Below, in pieces: positions 32,463 through 40,885 of a stretch of 46,284 nt of DNA. The translations under genes were made by a program, and so were the position numbers. Within the stretch, counting starts at the first letter, position 1. Each line of letters begins with the position of its first letter. This stretch comes from AP-15 sp036008325 (GTDB lineage Bacteria > Pseudomonadota > Alphaproteobacteria > ATCC43930 > CGMCC-115725): the NCBI GenBank assembly GCA_036008325.1, contig DASYNW010000039.1:1-46284 (forward strand), read 5' to 3'. Below the pieces are notes generated by a model. It was not told the DNA's origin. It saw only the letters and a program-made list of their open reading frames with translations, and did not search any database.

Positions 32463-32486
32463 CCAAGCGCGACGGGATGGCCGGAG

Positions 32487-32969
32487 ATGAACGCGATCAG
32501 TGCCGCCGGCGAGGCGGCCAGCTGGCGCGCCGACTGGGCCTGGAGCGTGCCGTTGATCGTGGCGACCGTGGTGATCCATGTCTTCGGCCTCGGGTTTCTG
32601 CACGAGCGGGTGGTGCGCGCCGTGAGCCAGATCATCGAGCGGCGCCACTTCACCCCGCTGTTCGCGGCGGTCATGGGGATCGCGGTGTTGCTCGCAACGA
32701 TCCTGCACGCGATCGAGGGCGGGCTGTGGGCCGCCGCCTACTGGCTGCTCGGCGCATTGCCCGACTTCCGCTCGTCGGTGCTCTTTTCTTTAGGGGCGAT
32801 GACCACCTACGGCGGCAGCAGCCTCAATCTGAAAAATCACTGGCTGCTGATGGGCGCGCTGGAAGCGCTGAACGGGATCATCCTGTTCGGCCTGACCACG
32901 GCCTTCCTGTTTTCGATGATCCAGGAGGTATGGCTGGCCGGTGGCCGCGAGCGGCGTCGCCGGCATTGA
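32487..32969 (+). CDS. Potassium-channel-like (Ion_trans_2-type) membrane protein with atypical pore motif
   Basis: A 160-residue membrane protein with three or four hydrophobic helices (about 20-40, 56-76, 80-90 and 120-145). The segment between the last two, LFSLGAMTTYGGSSLN (99-114), lies where two-helix channels carry the selectivity filter; the usual T-x-G-Y-G-D is replaced by TTYGG. EALNGIILFGLTTAFLF then follows as the inner helix, as in proteobacterial two-pore-domain-like channels. It is probably an ion channel or a derived sensor; conductance cannot be judged. There is a GGCCGGAG site before the ATG at 32487. Cotranscription with the SH3 gene is likely. Confidence 0.7.
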   Translation: MNAISAAGEAASWRADWAWSVPLIVATVVIHVFGLGFLHERVVRAVSQIIERRHFTPLFAAVMGIAVLLATILHAIEGGLWAAAYWLLGALPDFRSSVLFSLGAMTTYGGSSLNLKNHWLLMGALEALNGIILFGLTTAFLFSMIQEVWLAGGRERRRRH

Positions 32970-33022
32970 TATAAAATCCCCGGCAACGCCTAATAGGACG
33001 ATCAGCGAGGAGGAAGCCTGGA

Positions 33023-34108
33023 ATGCTGTTCAAATGCCTGCCGCCCGGCATGCCGATTCCCGGGCGGTTTCCCGGCCCGGCGCATGCCCGCGGCAAATGG
33101 TTCACCGTCGACATCCACTGTCACGTGCTGACCCCCAAGGCCGCCGAGATGGTCGCCGGCAACCGCGCGGCGACCCGCCATCCGCGCGAGGAGCACGCCA
33201 ATGAGCGCACCCGCGAGGTCAACCGGCAGCAGGCCGAACGCACCCGCATCCAGTTCACCTCGGTCGAAAAGCGGCTGGCCGACATGGACCGCATGGGGAT
33301 CGACATCCAGGCGATCTCGCCGTCGCCGAACCAGACCTATTACGGCGCCGACCCCGAGCTCGGCATCGCCACCGCGCGCGTCGTCAACGACAACCTCGCC
33401 GACATCGCCGGGCGCCACCCCGACCGCTTCGTGCCGCTCGGCACCGTGCCGTTCCAGGCCCCCGAGCTTGCCGTCGCCGAGCTCGACCGGCTGCACAAAT
33501 CCTTGGGCTTCCGCGGCATCGAGATCGCCACCAACGTCGGCGGCGAGGATCTGTCGGCGCCGCGCTTCCGCAGGATCTTCGCGCGCATCGAGGAATTGGG
33601 GCTCCTCGTCTTCATGCACCCGACCGGGTTCCCCGAGGCGCGGCGCTTTGGCGATCATTACCTGGTCAACGTCATCGGCAACCCGCTCGATACGACGGTG
33701 GCGGTGCATCATCTGATCTTTGGCGGGGTGCTCGACGACCATCCCAATCTGAAGCTCGTCTTGTCGCATGGCGGCGGCTTTTTGCCGGCCTATTCGGGCC
33801 GCATCGACCACGCCGCCTCGGCCCGCCCCGACGCCTGCGAACAGATCCACCGGATGCCGACCGACTATCTGAAGCGGCTCTATTTCGACACCATCGTCTA
33901 CACCCGTCATCAGCTCGAGTACCTGGTGCGCCAATACGGCGCCGACCACGTGCTGATGGGCACCGACTACCCGGCCGATATGGGCGAGATTGACCCGCTG
34001 GGCTTTGTCGAGAGCGCCAGGGGGCTCGACGATCCCGAGCGCCGCGCCATCCTCGGCGGCAACGCCGCGCGGCTTCTCAACATCGAAGTCCCGGCCGCGC
34101 AGGGCTGA
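33023..34108 (+). CDS. Amidohydrolase family protein, ACMSD-like (copy 1)
   Basis: A 361-residue metal-dependent hydrolase/decarboxylase fold. The metal site is visible: His32-x-His34 (DIHCHV), His199 (LVFMHPTGF), His249 (LSHGGGFLPAY) and Asp315 (MGTDYPADMG). This is the arrangement of aminocarboxymuconate-semialdehyde decarboxylase and related hydrolases of aromatic or heterocyclic acids. The protein is cytoplasmic; substrate unknown. GAGGAGGAAGCCTGGA precedes the ATG at 33023. The next gene is a close paralogue of identical length, 42 bases downstream, so the two form a tandem duplication and are probably cotranscribed. Confidence 0.9.
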   Translation: MLFKCLPPGMPIPGRFPGPAHARGKWFTVDIHCHVLTPKAAEMVAGNRAATRHPREEHANERTREVNRQQAERTRIQFTSVEKRLADMDRMGIDIQAISPSPNQTYYGADPELGIATARVVNDNLADIAGRHPDRFVPLGTVPFQAPELAVAELDRLHKSLGFRGIEIATNVGGEDLSAPRFRRIFARIEELGLLVFMHPTGFPEARRFGDHYLVNVIGNPLDTTVAVHHLIFGGVLDDHPNLKLVLSHGGGFLPAYSGRIDHAASARPDACEQIHRMPTDYLKRLYFDTIVYTRHQLEYLVRQYGADHVLMGTDYPADMGEIDPLGFVESARGLDDPERRAILGGNAARLLNIEVPAAQG

Positions 34109-34150
34109 CCTAATAAGGCGCGCAAGTCTGATTTCAGGAGGAAACAAGAA

Positions 34151-35236
34151 ATGCTGTTCAAATGCCTGCCGCAGGGCGCGCCGATCCCGGGCCGGTTCCC
34201 GGGGCCGATGCACGCCCGCGGCAAATGGTTCACCATCGACATCCACTGCCACGTGCGCAGCGCCAAGGCGACCGAGCTGGTCGAGGGTCACCAGGAGGTC
34301 TCGCGCTGGTTTCTCGAAACCCAGGCGAGCCCGCAGAGCCGGGCGATCAATCGGGCCAACGGCGAGCGCACCGATGCTCAGAGCGTCTCGCCGGAAACGC
34401 GCATCGCCGACATGGACCGGATGGGGATCGACATCCAGGCGATCTCGCCGGCGCCGCGCCAAACCTATTACGGCGCCGACCCCGATCTCGGGCTCGCCAC
34501 CGCGCGCGCGATCAACGATTTCATCGCCGAGATCTGCGGCAAATATCCCGACCGCTTCGTCGGGCTCGGCACGGTGCCGTTCCAGGCCCCGGAGCTTGCC
34601 GTCGCCGAGCTCGACCGCCTGCACAAATCATTGGGTTTCCGCGGCGTCGAGATCTTGACCCATGTCGCCGGCGAGGATCTGTCGGCCGAGCGCTTCCGCC
34701 CGATCTTCGCCCGCTGCGAGGAATTGGGTCTCTTGGTGTTCATGCACTCCGACGGGTTTACCGAGGCCGGGCGCTTCGCCGACCATTATTTCGCCAATGT
34801 GATCGGCAACCCGCTCGATACGACGGTGGCGCTGCATCACCTGATCTTTGGCGGGGTGCTGCAGGATTATCCGAATCTGAAGCTGGTCGCCTCGCATGGC
34901 GGCGGCTACTTGCCGGCCTATTCTGGGCGCATCGACCATGTCGCCTCGGCCCGGCCCGACGCCGGCGACGTGATCCGGCGGATGCCGACGACCTATCTGA
35001 AGCGGTGCTATTTCGATGCGCTCGTCTACACCCATCATCAGCTCGAATACCTGGTCGAGGAATATGGCGCCGACCACATCCTGATGGGCACCGACTACCC
35101 CGCGGATATGGGCGAGATCGACCCGGTCGGCATGATCGAAAGCTGTGCCGGGCTCGACGACAACGAGCGCCGGGCGATCTTCGGCGGCAACGCCGCGCGC
35201 CTCCTTAACCTTGAAGTGCCGGCGCGTCCGCGCTAG
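34151..35236 (+). CDS. Amidohydrolase family protein, ACMSD-like (copy 2, tandem paralogue)
   Basis: A second 361-residue protein, collinear with the preceding one and identical over long blocks (for example PDRF...LGTVPFQAPELAVAELD), with the same metal ligands: His32/His34 (DIHCHV), His199 (FMHSDGF), His249 (ASHGGGYLPAY) and Asp315 (GTDYPADMG). The main divergence is in residues about 36-80, where the sequences are unrelated; this loop probably lies near the active site and sets substrate choice. TTTCAGGAGGAAACAAGAA precedes the ATG at 34151. A CCTAATA-containing leader occurs before both copies. The small coiled-coil gene begins 11 bases after the stop. Confidence 0.9.
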   Translation: MLFKCLPQGAPIPGRFPGPMHARGKWFTIDIHCHVRSAKATELVEGHQEVSRWFLETQASPQSRAINRANGERTDAQSVSPETRIADMDRMGIDIQAISPAPRQTYYGADPDLGLATARAINDFIAEICGKYPDRFVGLGTVPFQAPELAVAELDRLHKSLGFRGVEILTHVAGEDLSAERFRPIFARCEELGLLVFMHSDGFTEAGRFADHYFANVIGNPLDTTVALHHLIFGGVLQDYPNLKLVASHGGGYLPAYSGRIDHVASARPDAGDVIRRMPTTYLKRCYFDALVYTHHQLEYLVEEYGADHILMGTDYPADMGEIDPVGMIESCAGLDDNERRAIFGGNAARLLNLEVPARPR

Positions 35237-35247
35237 AGGCATGCCGC

Positions 35248-35571
35248 ATGGCGATCATGCTGGGAAAGACTTACCACGCCCTCAAGGCTGCTGGTGCGCC
35301 TGAAGAAGACGCCATCGCCGCCGCCGAGGAATTGGCCGGTTACGAAAACCGCCTCACCTCGATCGACAACAGGCTGTCGATTATCGAGACCCGGCTGGCA
35401 GATCTGGAAAATGGGCTCACGCAATTCCGCGCGGAGGTCAACGCCCGCTTCTCGGATGTCGGTTCCCGTTTTTCAGATGTCGGCTCTCGCTTCACGATGT
35501 TGACCTGGGCGGTCGGGATCAATGCAGCGGCGACGATCGCAATCCTGGGCGTCTTGTTGAAGGGTCACTGA
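35248..35571 (+). CDS. Small coiled-coil protein with C-terminal membrane helix
   Basis: A 107-residue protein. Residues 30-78 form an amphipathic coiled coil with heptads (RLTSIDNRLSIIETRLADLE) and an internal FSDVGSRFSDVGSRF duplication of seven residues; residues 84-104 are a transmembrane helix (LTWAVGINAAATIAILGVLL) with a two- or three-residue tail. This is a common proteobacterial layout (DUF1640-like or haemolysin-XhlA-like) of unproven function. ATG 35248 has a weak GAGGCATGCC site. It lies between the paired amidohydrolases and the Tat amidohydrolase, in the same direction. Confidence 0.7.
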   Translation: MAIMLGKTYHALKAAGAPEEDAIAAAEELAGYENRLTSIDNRLSIIETRLADLENGLTQFRAEVNARFSDVGSRFSDVGSRFTMLTWAVGINAAATIAILGVLLKGH

Positions 35572-35607
35572 CCGCCGCCATAAGCCGCGGGCCTGAGGGA
35601 GGAAATC

Positions 35608-37101
35608 GTGAAATTCCTGACTGACGAACAATTGGCCGAATTGCTGCCGGCTGAGACCGCCTCGTTCGCCTCGCCGGTGCCGACCCAGATCGTGTCGAGC
35701 GACGAATACCTGCCAGTGCCGCAGACGGAGAAGCAGCGGGAGGTCGAGGCAAGGCTCAAGGAGCTGAGCGACCGGCTCGCCGGCAATCAGGGGCTGTCAC
35801 GCCGCCGCTTCTTCCAGACCGCTTCCGGCATGGCGGCGTCGTTCGTGGTGATGAACCAGGTCTTCGGCCATCTCTTCGAGGCCAGCATCGCCGAGGCGGC
35901 CACACCCGACATGGCGGCCGAGCGGGCGCACAAATTGTCGGGTCAGTACATCATCGACGGCCACACCCATTTCCTGCGCGACGACACCCGGCTCGCCGGC
36001 TTCGCCAAGATGCGCAACGCCTTCGGCAAGCTCGGCTGGAACCAGGAGCTGAGCGGCCCGCAGACCTTGGACGATCTCAAATACGCGAACTACTTCAAAG
36101 AGATCTACATGGACAGCGACACCAAGGTGGCGTTGCTGTCAAACTCCCCCTCGGATCTGCCGCAGGACTGGTTCATCCCGCAGGCCCAGGTGTTCGCGAC
36201 CCGCGCCAAAGTCAACGAGGCGGCCGGCTCGCGCCGGATGATGGCCCATTTCACGATCACCCCGGGCCAGCCCGGCTGGCTCGATCAGGTCGACCAGGCG
36301 ATCGAGGTCTACAAGCCCGATTCTTGGAAGGGCTACACGGTCGGCGACAACACCCACAAGGAGCTCGCCCACTGGCCGTGGCATGCCGATGATGAAAAGC
36401 TGATGTATCCGTTCTATGAAAAGGCCGCCAAATCCGGCATCAAGAATGTGTGCATCCACAAGGGCCTGTTCGCCCCCGGCGTCGAGCAGCAGTTCCCGCG
36501 GCTGCGCCCCTATGCCGACGTCCGCGATATCGGCAAGGCGGCCAAGGACTGGCCGCAATTGAATTTCCTCGTATATCATTCGGCCTACCGGTGGGTCGGC
36601 GGCAGCCCGGCCGACGGCATGGCCGAGTTCGACCGGACCGGGCGCAGCTCGTGGACCAGCGACCTCGCCGAGATCCCGCAGAAATACGGCGTCACCAACG
36701 TCTATGGCGATCTCGGCCAGATCTTTGCCTGGACCGCGGTGGCCGAGCCGCGTCTGGCCGCCGCGCTGATGGGCACCCTGATCAAGGGGCTCGGCGCCGA
36801 CCATGTGGTGTGGGGCACCGACGCGGTGTGGACGGGTGCCCCGCAATGGCAGATCGAAGGGCTGCGCCGTCTCGAAATCCCCGACGACATGCGAAAGAAA
36901 TACGCCCTGGCGCCGCTGGGTCCGGCCGACGGCCCGGTCAAGAACGCGATCTTCGCCGGCAATACCGCCCGGCTCTATAATCTCGACCGGCACGCCGAGC
37001 TCGCCCGGCCCGACCATTTCGCCCAGCTCAAGGCCGATTACCTCGAAAACGGCCCGGGCCGCAGCAATTTGCGTTACGGCTGGGTCCGCAATCGCAGCTG
37101 A
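35608..37101 (+). CDS. Tat-exported amidohydrolase family protein
   Basis: A 497-residue protein starting at GTG 35608 behind a strong site (GGGAGGAAATC). A twin-arginine motif SRRRFFQTASG lies at residues 64-74, followed by a hydrophobic stretch, so the Tat n-region is unusually long (about 63 residues). The metallohydrolase domain follows: IIDGHTHFLRDD (metal HxH), ICHKG-like VCIHKGLF, LVYHSAYRWVGG and VWGTDAVW with the late Asp. It is related to the cytoplasmic pair upstream but in a distinct subfamily. Likely a periplasmic hydrolase or decarboxylase that processes a related compound before uptake. Its stop is 31 bases from the convergent aminotransferase. Confidence 0.86.
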   Translation: MKFLTDEQLAELLPAETASFASPVPTQIVSSDEYLPVPQTEKQREVEARLKELSDRLAGNQGLSRRRFFQTASGMAASFVVMNQVFGHLFEASIAEAATPDMAAERAHKLSGQYIIDGHTHFLRDDTRLAGFAKMRNAFGKLGWNQELSGPQTLDDLKYANYFKEIYMDSDTKVALLSNSPSDLPQDWFIPQAQVFATRAKVNEAAGSRRMMAHFTITPGQPGWLDQVDQAIEVYKPDSWKGYTVGDNTHKELAHWPWHADDEKLMYPFYEKAAKSGIKNVCIHKGLFAPGVEQQFPRLRPYADVRDIGKAAKDWPQLNFLVYHSAYRWVGGSPADGMAEFDRTGRSSWTSDLAEIPQKYGVTNVYGDLGQIFAWTAVAEPRLAAALMGTLIKGLGADHVVWGTDAVWTGAPQWQIEGLRRLEIPDDMRKKYALAPLGPADGPVKNAIFAGNTARLYNLDRHAELARPDHFAQLKADYLENGPGRSNLRYGWVRNRS

Positions 37102-37132
37102 GCGCGCCCGGCCGCACCGCCCTGCGGCCTGC

Positions 37133-38038
37133 TCAAGCAGCGGTTGCGGCGACTTTTTTGCCGACGGCGCGGTCGTAGTCTTCCCACATCAGCCGGCAGA
37201 TATTGCCCGGGGTGAAACGGTAATGGCCGTGCTCGCCGATGATCTCGCCGACCGGGGTCACCTCGGCGGCCGAGCCGGTCAGGAACATTTCGTCGGCCTT
37301 GGCCAGCTCCTCGGGCAAGATGGCGCGCTCGACCACCTTGATGCCGCGCTTTTTGGCCAGCCCGATCACGGTCTGGCGGGTGATCCCGTTCAAAAAGCAA
37401 TCCGGTGTTGGGGTGTGCAACTCGCCGTTGATCGCCAGAAAGAGGTTGGCGCCAGTACCCTCGGCGAGCTGGCCGCGCCAGTCGAGCATCAGCGCATCGT
37501 CGCAGCCATTGGCCTCGGCGTCGTGCTTCGACATCGTGCAGATCATGTAGAGCCCGGCGGCCTTGGCCTGGGTGGGTGCGGTGTGCGGCGCGGGGCGGGC
37601 CCACGGCGCCCATTTCATGCGGATGCCTTTGGCCCGCGCCTCGGGCGAGAAATATGCTGGCCAATCCCAGCAGGCGAGCGCCAGATGGATTTTGGTCGCT
37701 TGCGCCGACACGCCCATCTGCTCGGCGCCGCGCCACGCGATCGGGCGAACATAGCCGTCGGCGATGTGGTTCGCGGCGACGACCTCGCGGGTCGCGCGGG
37801 TCAGATCGTCCATGCTGGCCGGCACCTCGAACCCCAAAATCCTGGCCGAATTGATCAGCCTCGCATTGTGATCGTCGAGGTGAAAAACCTCGCCGTTATA
37901 GACCCGCTCGCCTTCGAACACGCAGCTTGCATAATGCAGCCCGTGGCTCAGCACATGCAGCTTGGCGTCGCGCCAGGGAACCAGGCGGCCGTCATACCAG
38001 ATGAAGCCGTCGCGGTCGTCGAAAGGGATCATGTCCAT
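37133..38038 (-). CDS. ilvE: Branched-chain amino acid aminotransferase
   Basis: A 301-residue fold-type IV PLP aminotransferase. Motifs are SHGLHYASCVFEGERVYNG (31-49), the PLP Lys159 in TAPTQAKAAGLYM, LDWRGQLAEGTGANLFLAI near 195 and a FLNGITRQTVIGLA stretch near 228. The sequence fits IlvE more than D-amino-acid transaminase. It catalyses the last step of valine, leucine and isoleucine synthesis. The ATG at 38038 is preceded by AAGGAAGACGCTG; the frame stays open upstream but overlaps the MarR gene and lacks coding character, so I reject the extension. It is transcribed away from the MarR regulator. Confidence 0.9.
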   Translation of the reverse strand: MDMIPFDDRDGFIWYDGRLVPWRDAKLHVLSHGLHYASCVFEGERVYNGEVFHLDDHNARLINSARILGFEVPASMDDLTRATREVVAANHIADGYVRPIAWRGAEQMGVSAQATKIHLALACWDWPAYFSPEARAKGIRMKWAPWARPAPHTAPTQAKAAGLYMICTMSKHDAEANGCDDALMLDWRGQLAEGTGANLFLAINGELHTPTPDCFLNGITRQTVIGLAKKRGIKVVERAILPEELAKADEMFLTGSAAEVTPVGEIIGEHGHYRFTPGNICRLMWEDYDRAVGKKVAATAA

Positions 38039-38164
38039 CAGCGTCTTCCTTGCACCCAAGCGATCGGAGCCGGTTGCGCAGCGAACCTGGCCGGCCCGGC
38101 CGCGATCGAGCTTTATATCCAAGTGGACGCCCAAACGGTATGCAAGGGTGCGAGATAAGTCAAC

Positions 38165-38665
38165 ATGTCTGACATAAAGCCACACGATGAACCGCGATTC
38201 CCGGCCGAGGACGCCGTCCGGGACGGGATCGAGCTGTTGTTTTTCGCCTATCGCGACTTCACCGCGGAGCCCGATGCGATCCTGGCGCGCTATGGCTTCG
38301 GCCGGGCGCATCATCGCGTGATCCATTTCGTCGGCCGCCATCCGCAGATCAACGTCAGCGAGTTGCTCGGCATCCTGCGCATCACCAAGCAGAGCTTGAG
38401 CCGGGTCCTGGGCGAACTCGTCGGGCAGGGGTTGATCCGCCAGCGCCCCGGCGCGCATGACCGCCGCCAGCGGCTGCTCGAGCTCACCGCCGAGGGAAGC
38501 GCGCTGGAGCGAGAAGTCTCGGCGCCGCAGCGCGCCCGCGTCGCGCTTGCTTATCGCCAAGCCGGCGCGACGGCGGTGGCAGGCTTCCGCGAGGTCTTGC
38601 TGGGGGTCATCGCCGAGGCCGAAGACCGGCGCCGGTTCGCGCCGGTAACGGCGATGAAGCCCTGA
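38165..38665 (+). CDS. MarR-family transcriptional regulator
   Basis: A 166-residue winged-helix regulator. Helices about residues 55-95 (INVSELLGILRITKQSLSRVL, the recognition helix) lead to the wing RPGAHDRRQRLLELTAEG (about 97-114). It is dimeric by family, binding palindromic DNA and typically sensing small aromatic ligands. It is divergently arranged with ilvE across 126 bases, a pairing that recurs in alphaproteobacteria, and is followed 29 bases later by the response regulator gene. It may control itself and ilvE; the effector is unknown. Confidence 0.9.
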   Translation: MSDIKPHDEPRFPAEDAVRDGIELLFFAYRDFTAEPDAILARYGFGRAHHRVIHFVGRHPQINVSELLGILRITKQSLSRVLGELVGQGLIRQRPGAHDRRQRLLELTAEGSALEREVSAPQRARVALAYRQAGATAVAGFREVLLGVIAEAEDRRRFAPVTAMKP

Positions 38666-38679
38666 GCGCCGCCGCACGG

Positions 38680-38685
38680 TATAAT
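38680..38685 (+). promoter_or_regulatory. Perfect -10 box at the response-regulator start; possible leaderless transcript
   Basis: TATAAT at 38680-38685 stands out in GC-rich DNA. Transcription would begin 6-9 bases downstream, at or within a few bases of ATG 38695, giving a leaderless or nearly leaderless mRNA. No ribosome site precedes that ATG. The -35 region (AAGCCC with 17-base spacing) is poor. Confidence 0.4.
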
Positions 38686-38694
38686 GCCGGCGGC

Positions 38695-39378
38695 ATGGGC
38701 GAACTCGAACCTCACCTCCTCGTCGTCGACGACGATTCGCGGTTGCGCGAGCTGTTGCGGCGCTATCTCGCGGATAACGGGTTCCGGGTTACGGTTGCCG
38801 CCGACGCCGTCGAGGCGCGCGCCAGTCTGGCGAGCTTCGCCTTCGATCTCGTCGTGCTCGACGTGATGATGCCGGGTGAGAGCGGGCTCGATCTGACCCG
38901 CGCCTTGCGCGGCGAGGGCCGGGTTCCGGTGTTGCTGCTGACCGCGATGGCCGAGCCCGAGGATCGCGTCAACGGGCTCGAACAGGGCGCCGACGACTAT
39001 CTTTCCAAGCCGTTCGAGCCGCGCGAGCTGGTCCTGCGCATCCGCAATCTGCTGCAACGACGCCCGGCGGCGGATGCTGATCGCCGCGAGATCCGCTTTG
39101 GCGGCTGCCGTTTCGATGTCGCCCGCGGCGAGCTGTTCCGCGGCGGCGATCCGATCCGCCTGACCGCGGCCGAGGCCGGGCTGCTGGCGAGCCTGGCGCA
39201 GAAGGCGGGCGAGGCCGTCTCGCGCGAGGAGCTCGCATTATCGGCCCAATTCATCGGCAATGTGCGCAATGTCGATGTTCAGATGACCCGGCTGCGCCGC
39301 AAGATCGAGCGCGATCCGCGCTTTCCGCGCTATCTGCAGACCGTTCGCGGCACCGGGTATGTCCTCAAGCCTGATTGA
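38695..39378 (+). CDS. OmpR-family response regulator
   Basis: A 227-residue two-domain regulator. The receiver domain has the acidic pocket Asp12-Asp14 (VVDDD), phosphoacceptor Asp56 (VVLDVMMPG), Thr83 and Lys105 (SKPFEP). A winged-helix DNA-binding domain follows (about 128-225: IRLTAAEAGLLASL, NVDVQMTRLRRKIE, QTVRGTGYVL). Its partner kinase gene overlaps its end by 20 bases, so the pair is translationally coupled. A perfect TATAAT lies just before the ATG. Confidence 0.95.
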   Translation: MGELEPHLLVVDDDSRLRELLRRYLADNGFRVTVAADAVEARASLASFAFDLVVLDVMMPGESGLDLTRALRGEGRVPVLLLTAMAEPEDRVNGLEQGADDYLSKPFEPRELVLRIRNLLQRRPAADADRREIRFGGCRFDVARGELFRGGDPIRLTAAEAGLLASLAQKAGEAVSREELALSAQFIGNVRNVDVQMTRLRRKIERDPRFPRYLQTVRGTGYVLKPD

Positions 39379-40774
39379 CGATCTGCCGATCGGCGGGTCC
39401 GGGACGACGGCCGGCGACGGAGAGGCCGAAGGCGAATTTTTCGGCGAGCCCGATATCCGGCCGCGCGGCTGGATCAAGCGCCTGCTGCCCCGCACGATGT
39501 TCGGCCGCTCGCTGCTGATCGTGGTCATGCCGCTCATTCTATTGCAGGCGATCGCCACCTGGATTTTTTATGATCGACACTGGACCGCGATCTCGTGGCG
39601 GCTGTCGACCGGGGTTGCCGGAGACATCGGGCTGATGATCGAGGCGATCAAACTCACCGGCTCCGACAGCGCCGCCGCCCGGCTGCTGAAGCACGGCGGG
39701 CTGGTGACCGACCTCGAATTCACTCTCGATCGCGGCGCGCACCTGCCGCCGCCGCTGCCGCCCGGAGGCACCCTGATCGAGGCGCAGTTGAACAAGGCGA
39801 TGCGAGGCCGGGTCGACCCGCCGTGGCGGATCGACCAGGTCGATTCGCGACAGGGGGTGCGCATCGAGGTGCAGCTGGCGCAGGGCATGCTGAGCACCCG
39901 GGTTCCGTGGGACCGGCTGTACAGCCCGACTACTTACATCTTCATCATGTGGATGGTCGGCTCCTCGCTGGTCTTGCTGGCGGTGGCGAGCTTGTTTCTG
40001 CGCAACCAGGTCAGGTCGTTGCGCCGGCTGGCGGCGGCGGCCGACGGTTTCGGCAAGGGCCGCCCGGTGCCGTTTTTCAAGATCGAAGGGGCGGTCGAAA
40101 TCCGTCAGGCGGCGGTTGCTTTCATCACCATGCGCAATCGCATCCAGCGCCAGGTCCGCCAGCGTACGCAAATGCTGGCCGGGGTATCGCACGATCTGCG
40201 CACGCCGCTGACCCGGATGAAGCTGGCGCTGGCAATCCTCGGCGACGACCCGGCGGTCGAGGAGCTGAAGGCCGATGTCGCCGAGATGGAGCACATGGTG
40301 CACGGCTATCTCGACTTTGCCCGGGGCGAGGGCGCCGAGACCCCGGTCGAGACCGACATCGCGCTGCTGCTCGAAGACATTGCTGCGGCGCACCGCCGCG
40401 ACGGGACCGTGCTGTCCTTGACCACCCCCGCCGAATACGTGATGCCGGTGCGTCCGAATGCGCTCAGGCGCTGCCTTGCCAATCTGATCGGCAACGCCCG
40501 CCGTCACGGCAGCCGCGTCTGGCTGACGGCCCGGCCGGTCGCCGACGGCATCGACGTTCTGGTCGACGATGACGGGCCCGGGATCCCGGTGGCCGACCGC
40601 GGCCGGGCGTTTCGCGCCTTCGTGCGCCTCGATCCCTCGCGCAACCCATCGACCGGCGGGGTCGGGCTCGGCCTGACGATCGCCCGCGACGTGGCCCGCG
40701 GCCATGGCGGCGATGTCCGCCTCGAAACCTCGCCGCACGGCGGTCTGCGCGCCCGCCTGCACCTGCCCCGATGA
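39359..40774 (+). CDS. EnvZ-type sensor histidine kinase
   Basis: A 471-residue inner-membrane kinase. An acidic 35-residue N-terminus precedes transmembrane helix 1 (about 51-70), a roughly 120-residue periplasmic sensor (71-191), transmembrane helix 2 (about 192-214), a HAMP domain (about 215-268), the dimerisation/phosphoacceptor helix with His278 (GVSHDLRTPLTR) and an ATPase domain with N box (NLIGNARRHGS), G1 (DDGPGIP) and G2 (GGVGLGLTI). It should phosphorylate the upstream regulator. The start overlaps the regulator gene by 20 bases. Confidence 0.94.
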   Translation: MSSSLIDDLPIGGSGTTAGDGEAEGEFFGEPDIRPRGWIKRLLPRTMFGRSLLIVVMPLILLQAIATWIFYDRHWTAISWRLSTGVAGDIGLMIEAIKLTGSDSAAARLLKHGGLVTDLEFTLDRGAHLPPPLPPGGTLIEAQLNKAMRGRVDPPWRIDQVDSRQGVRIEVQLAQGMLSTRVPWDRLYSPTTYIFIMWMVGSSLVLLAVASLFLRNQVRSLRRLAAAADGFGKGRPVPFFKIEGAVEIRQAAVAFITMRNRIQRQVRQRTQMLAGVSHDLRTPLTRMKLALAILGDDPAVEELKADVAEMEHMVHGYLDFARGEGAETPVETDIALLLEDIAAAHRRDGTVLSLTTPAEYVMPVRPNALRRCLANLIGNARRHGSRVWLTARPVADGIDVLVDDDGPGIPVADRGRAFRAFVRLDPSRNPSTGGVGLGLTIARDVARGHGGDVRLETSPHGGLRARLHLPR

Positions 40775-40832
40775 TCGGCTACCTATTTTGTTGATTCATC
40801 TCGACGCCAAAGGCCCAACCGCGAGCGATCGT

Positions 40833-40864
40833 AAAAAAGGCCGCCCCGCGGTGCGGCACGGCCT
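40833..40864 (-). terminator. Intrinsic terminator of the phasin gene
   Basis: Read on the minus strand, the sequence is AGGCCG ... CGGCCTTTTTTAC with an inner CCGC/GCGG pairing, giving a GC-rich hairpin directly followed by six T. It lies about 20 bases past the phasin stop. In the other direction the hairpin lies about 60 bases behind the kinase gene but lacks a T run. Confidence 0.8.
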
Positions 40865-40885
40865 CCAGCGAAAGGCGGGTCGCGA

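Noticed and set aside
33002..34624. 540-codon antisense frame opposite the tandem amidohydrolases
   Set aside because: Its internal repeats simply mirror the paralogous forward genes; no ribosome site or motif.
38159..38173. GTCA-N7-TGAC as a MarR operator over the start codon
   Set aside because: Only 4-base arms with a non-symmetric centre; expected often by chance.
38039..38677. N-terminal extension of ilvE through the MarR gene
   Set aside because: It is antisense to a convincing MarR gene, and the ilvE family starts at about the ATG at 38038 with a ribosome site.
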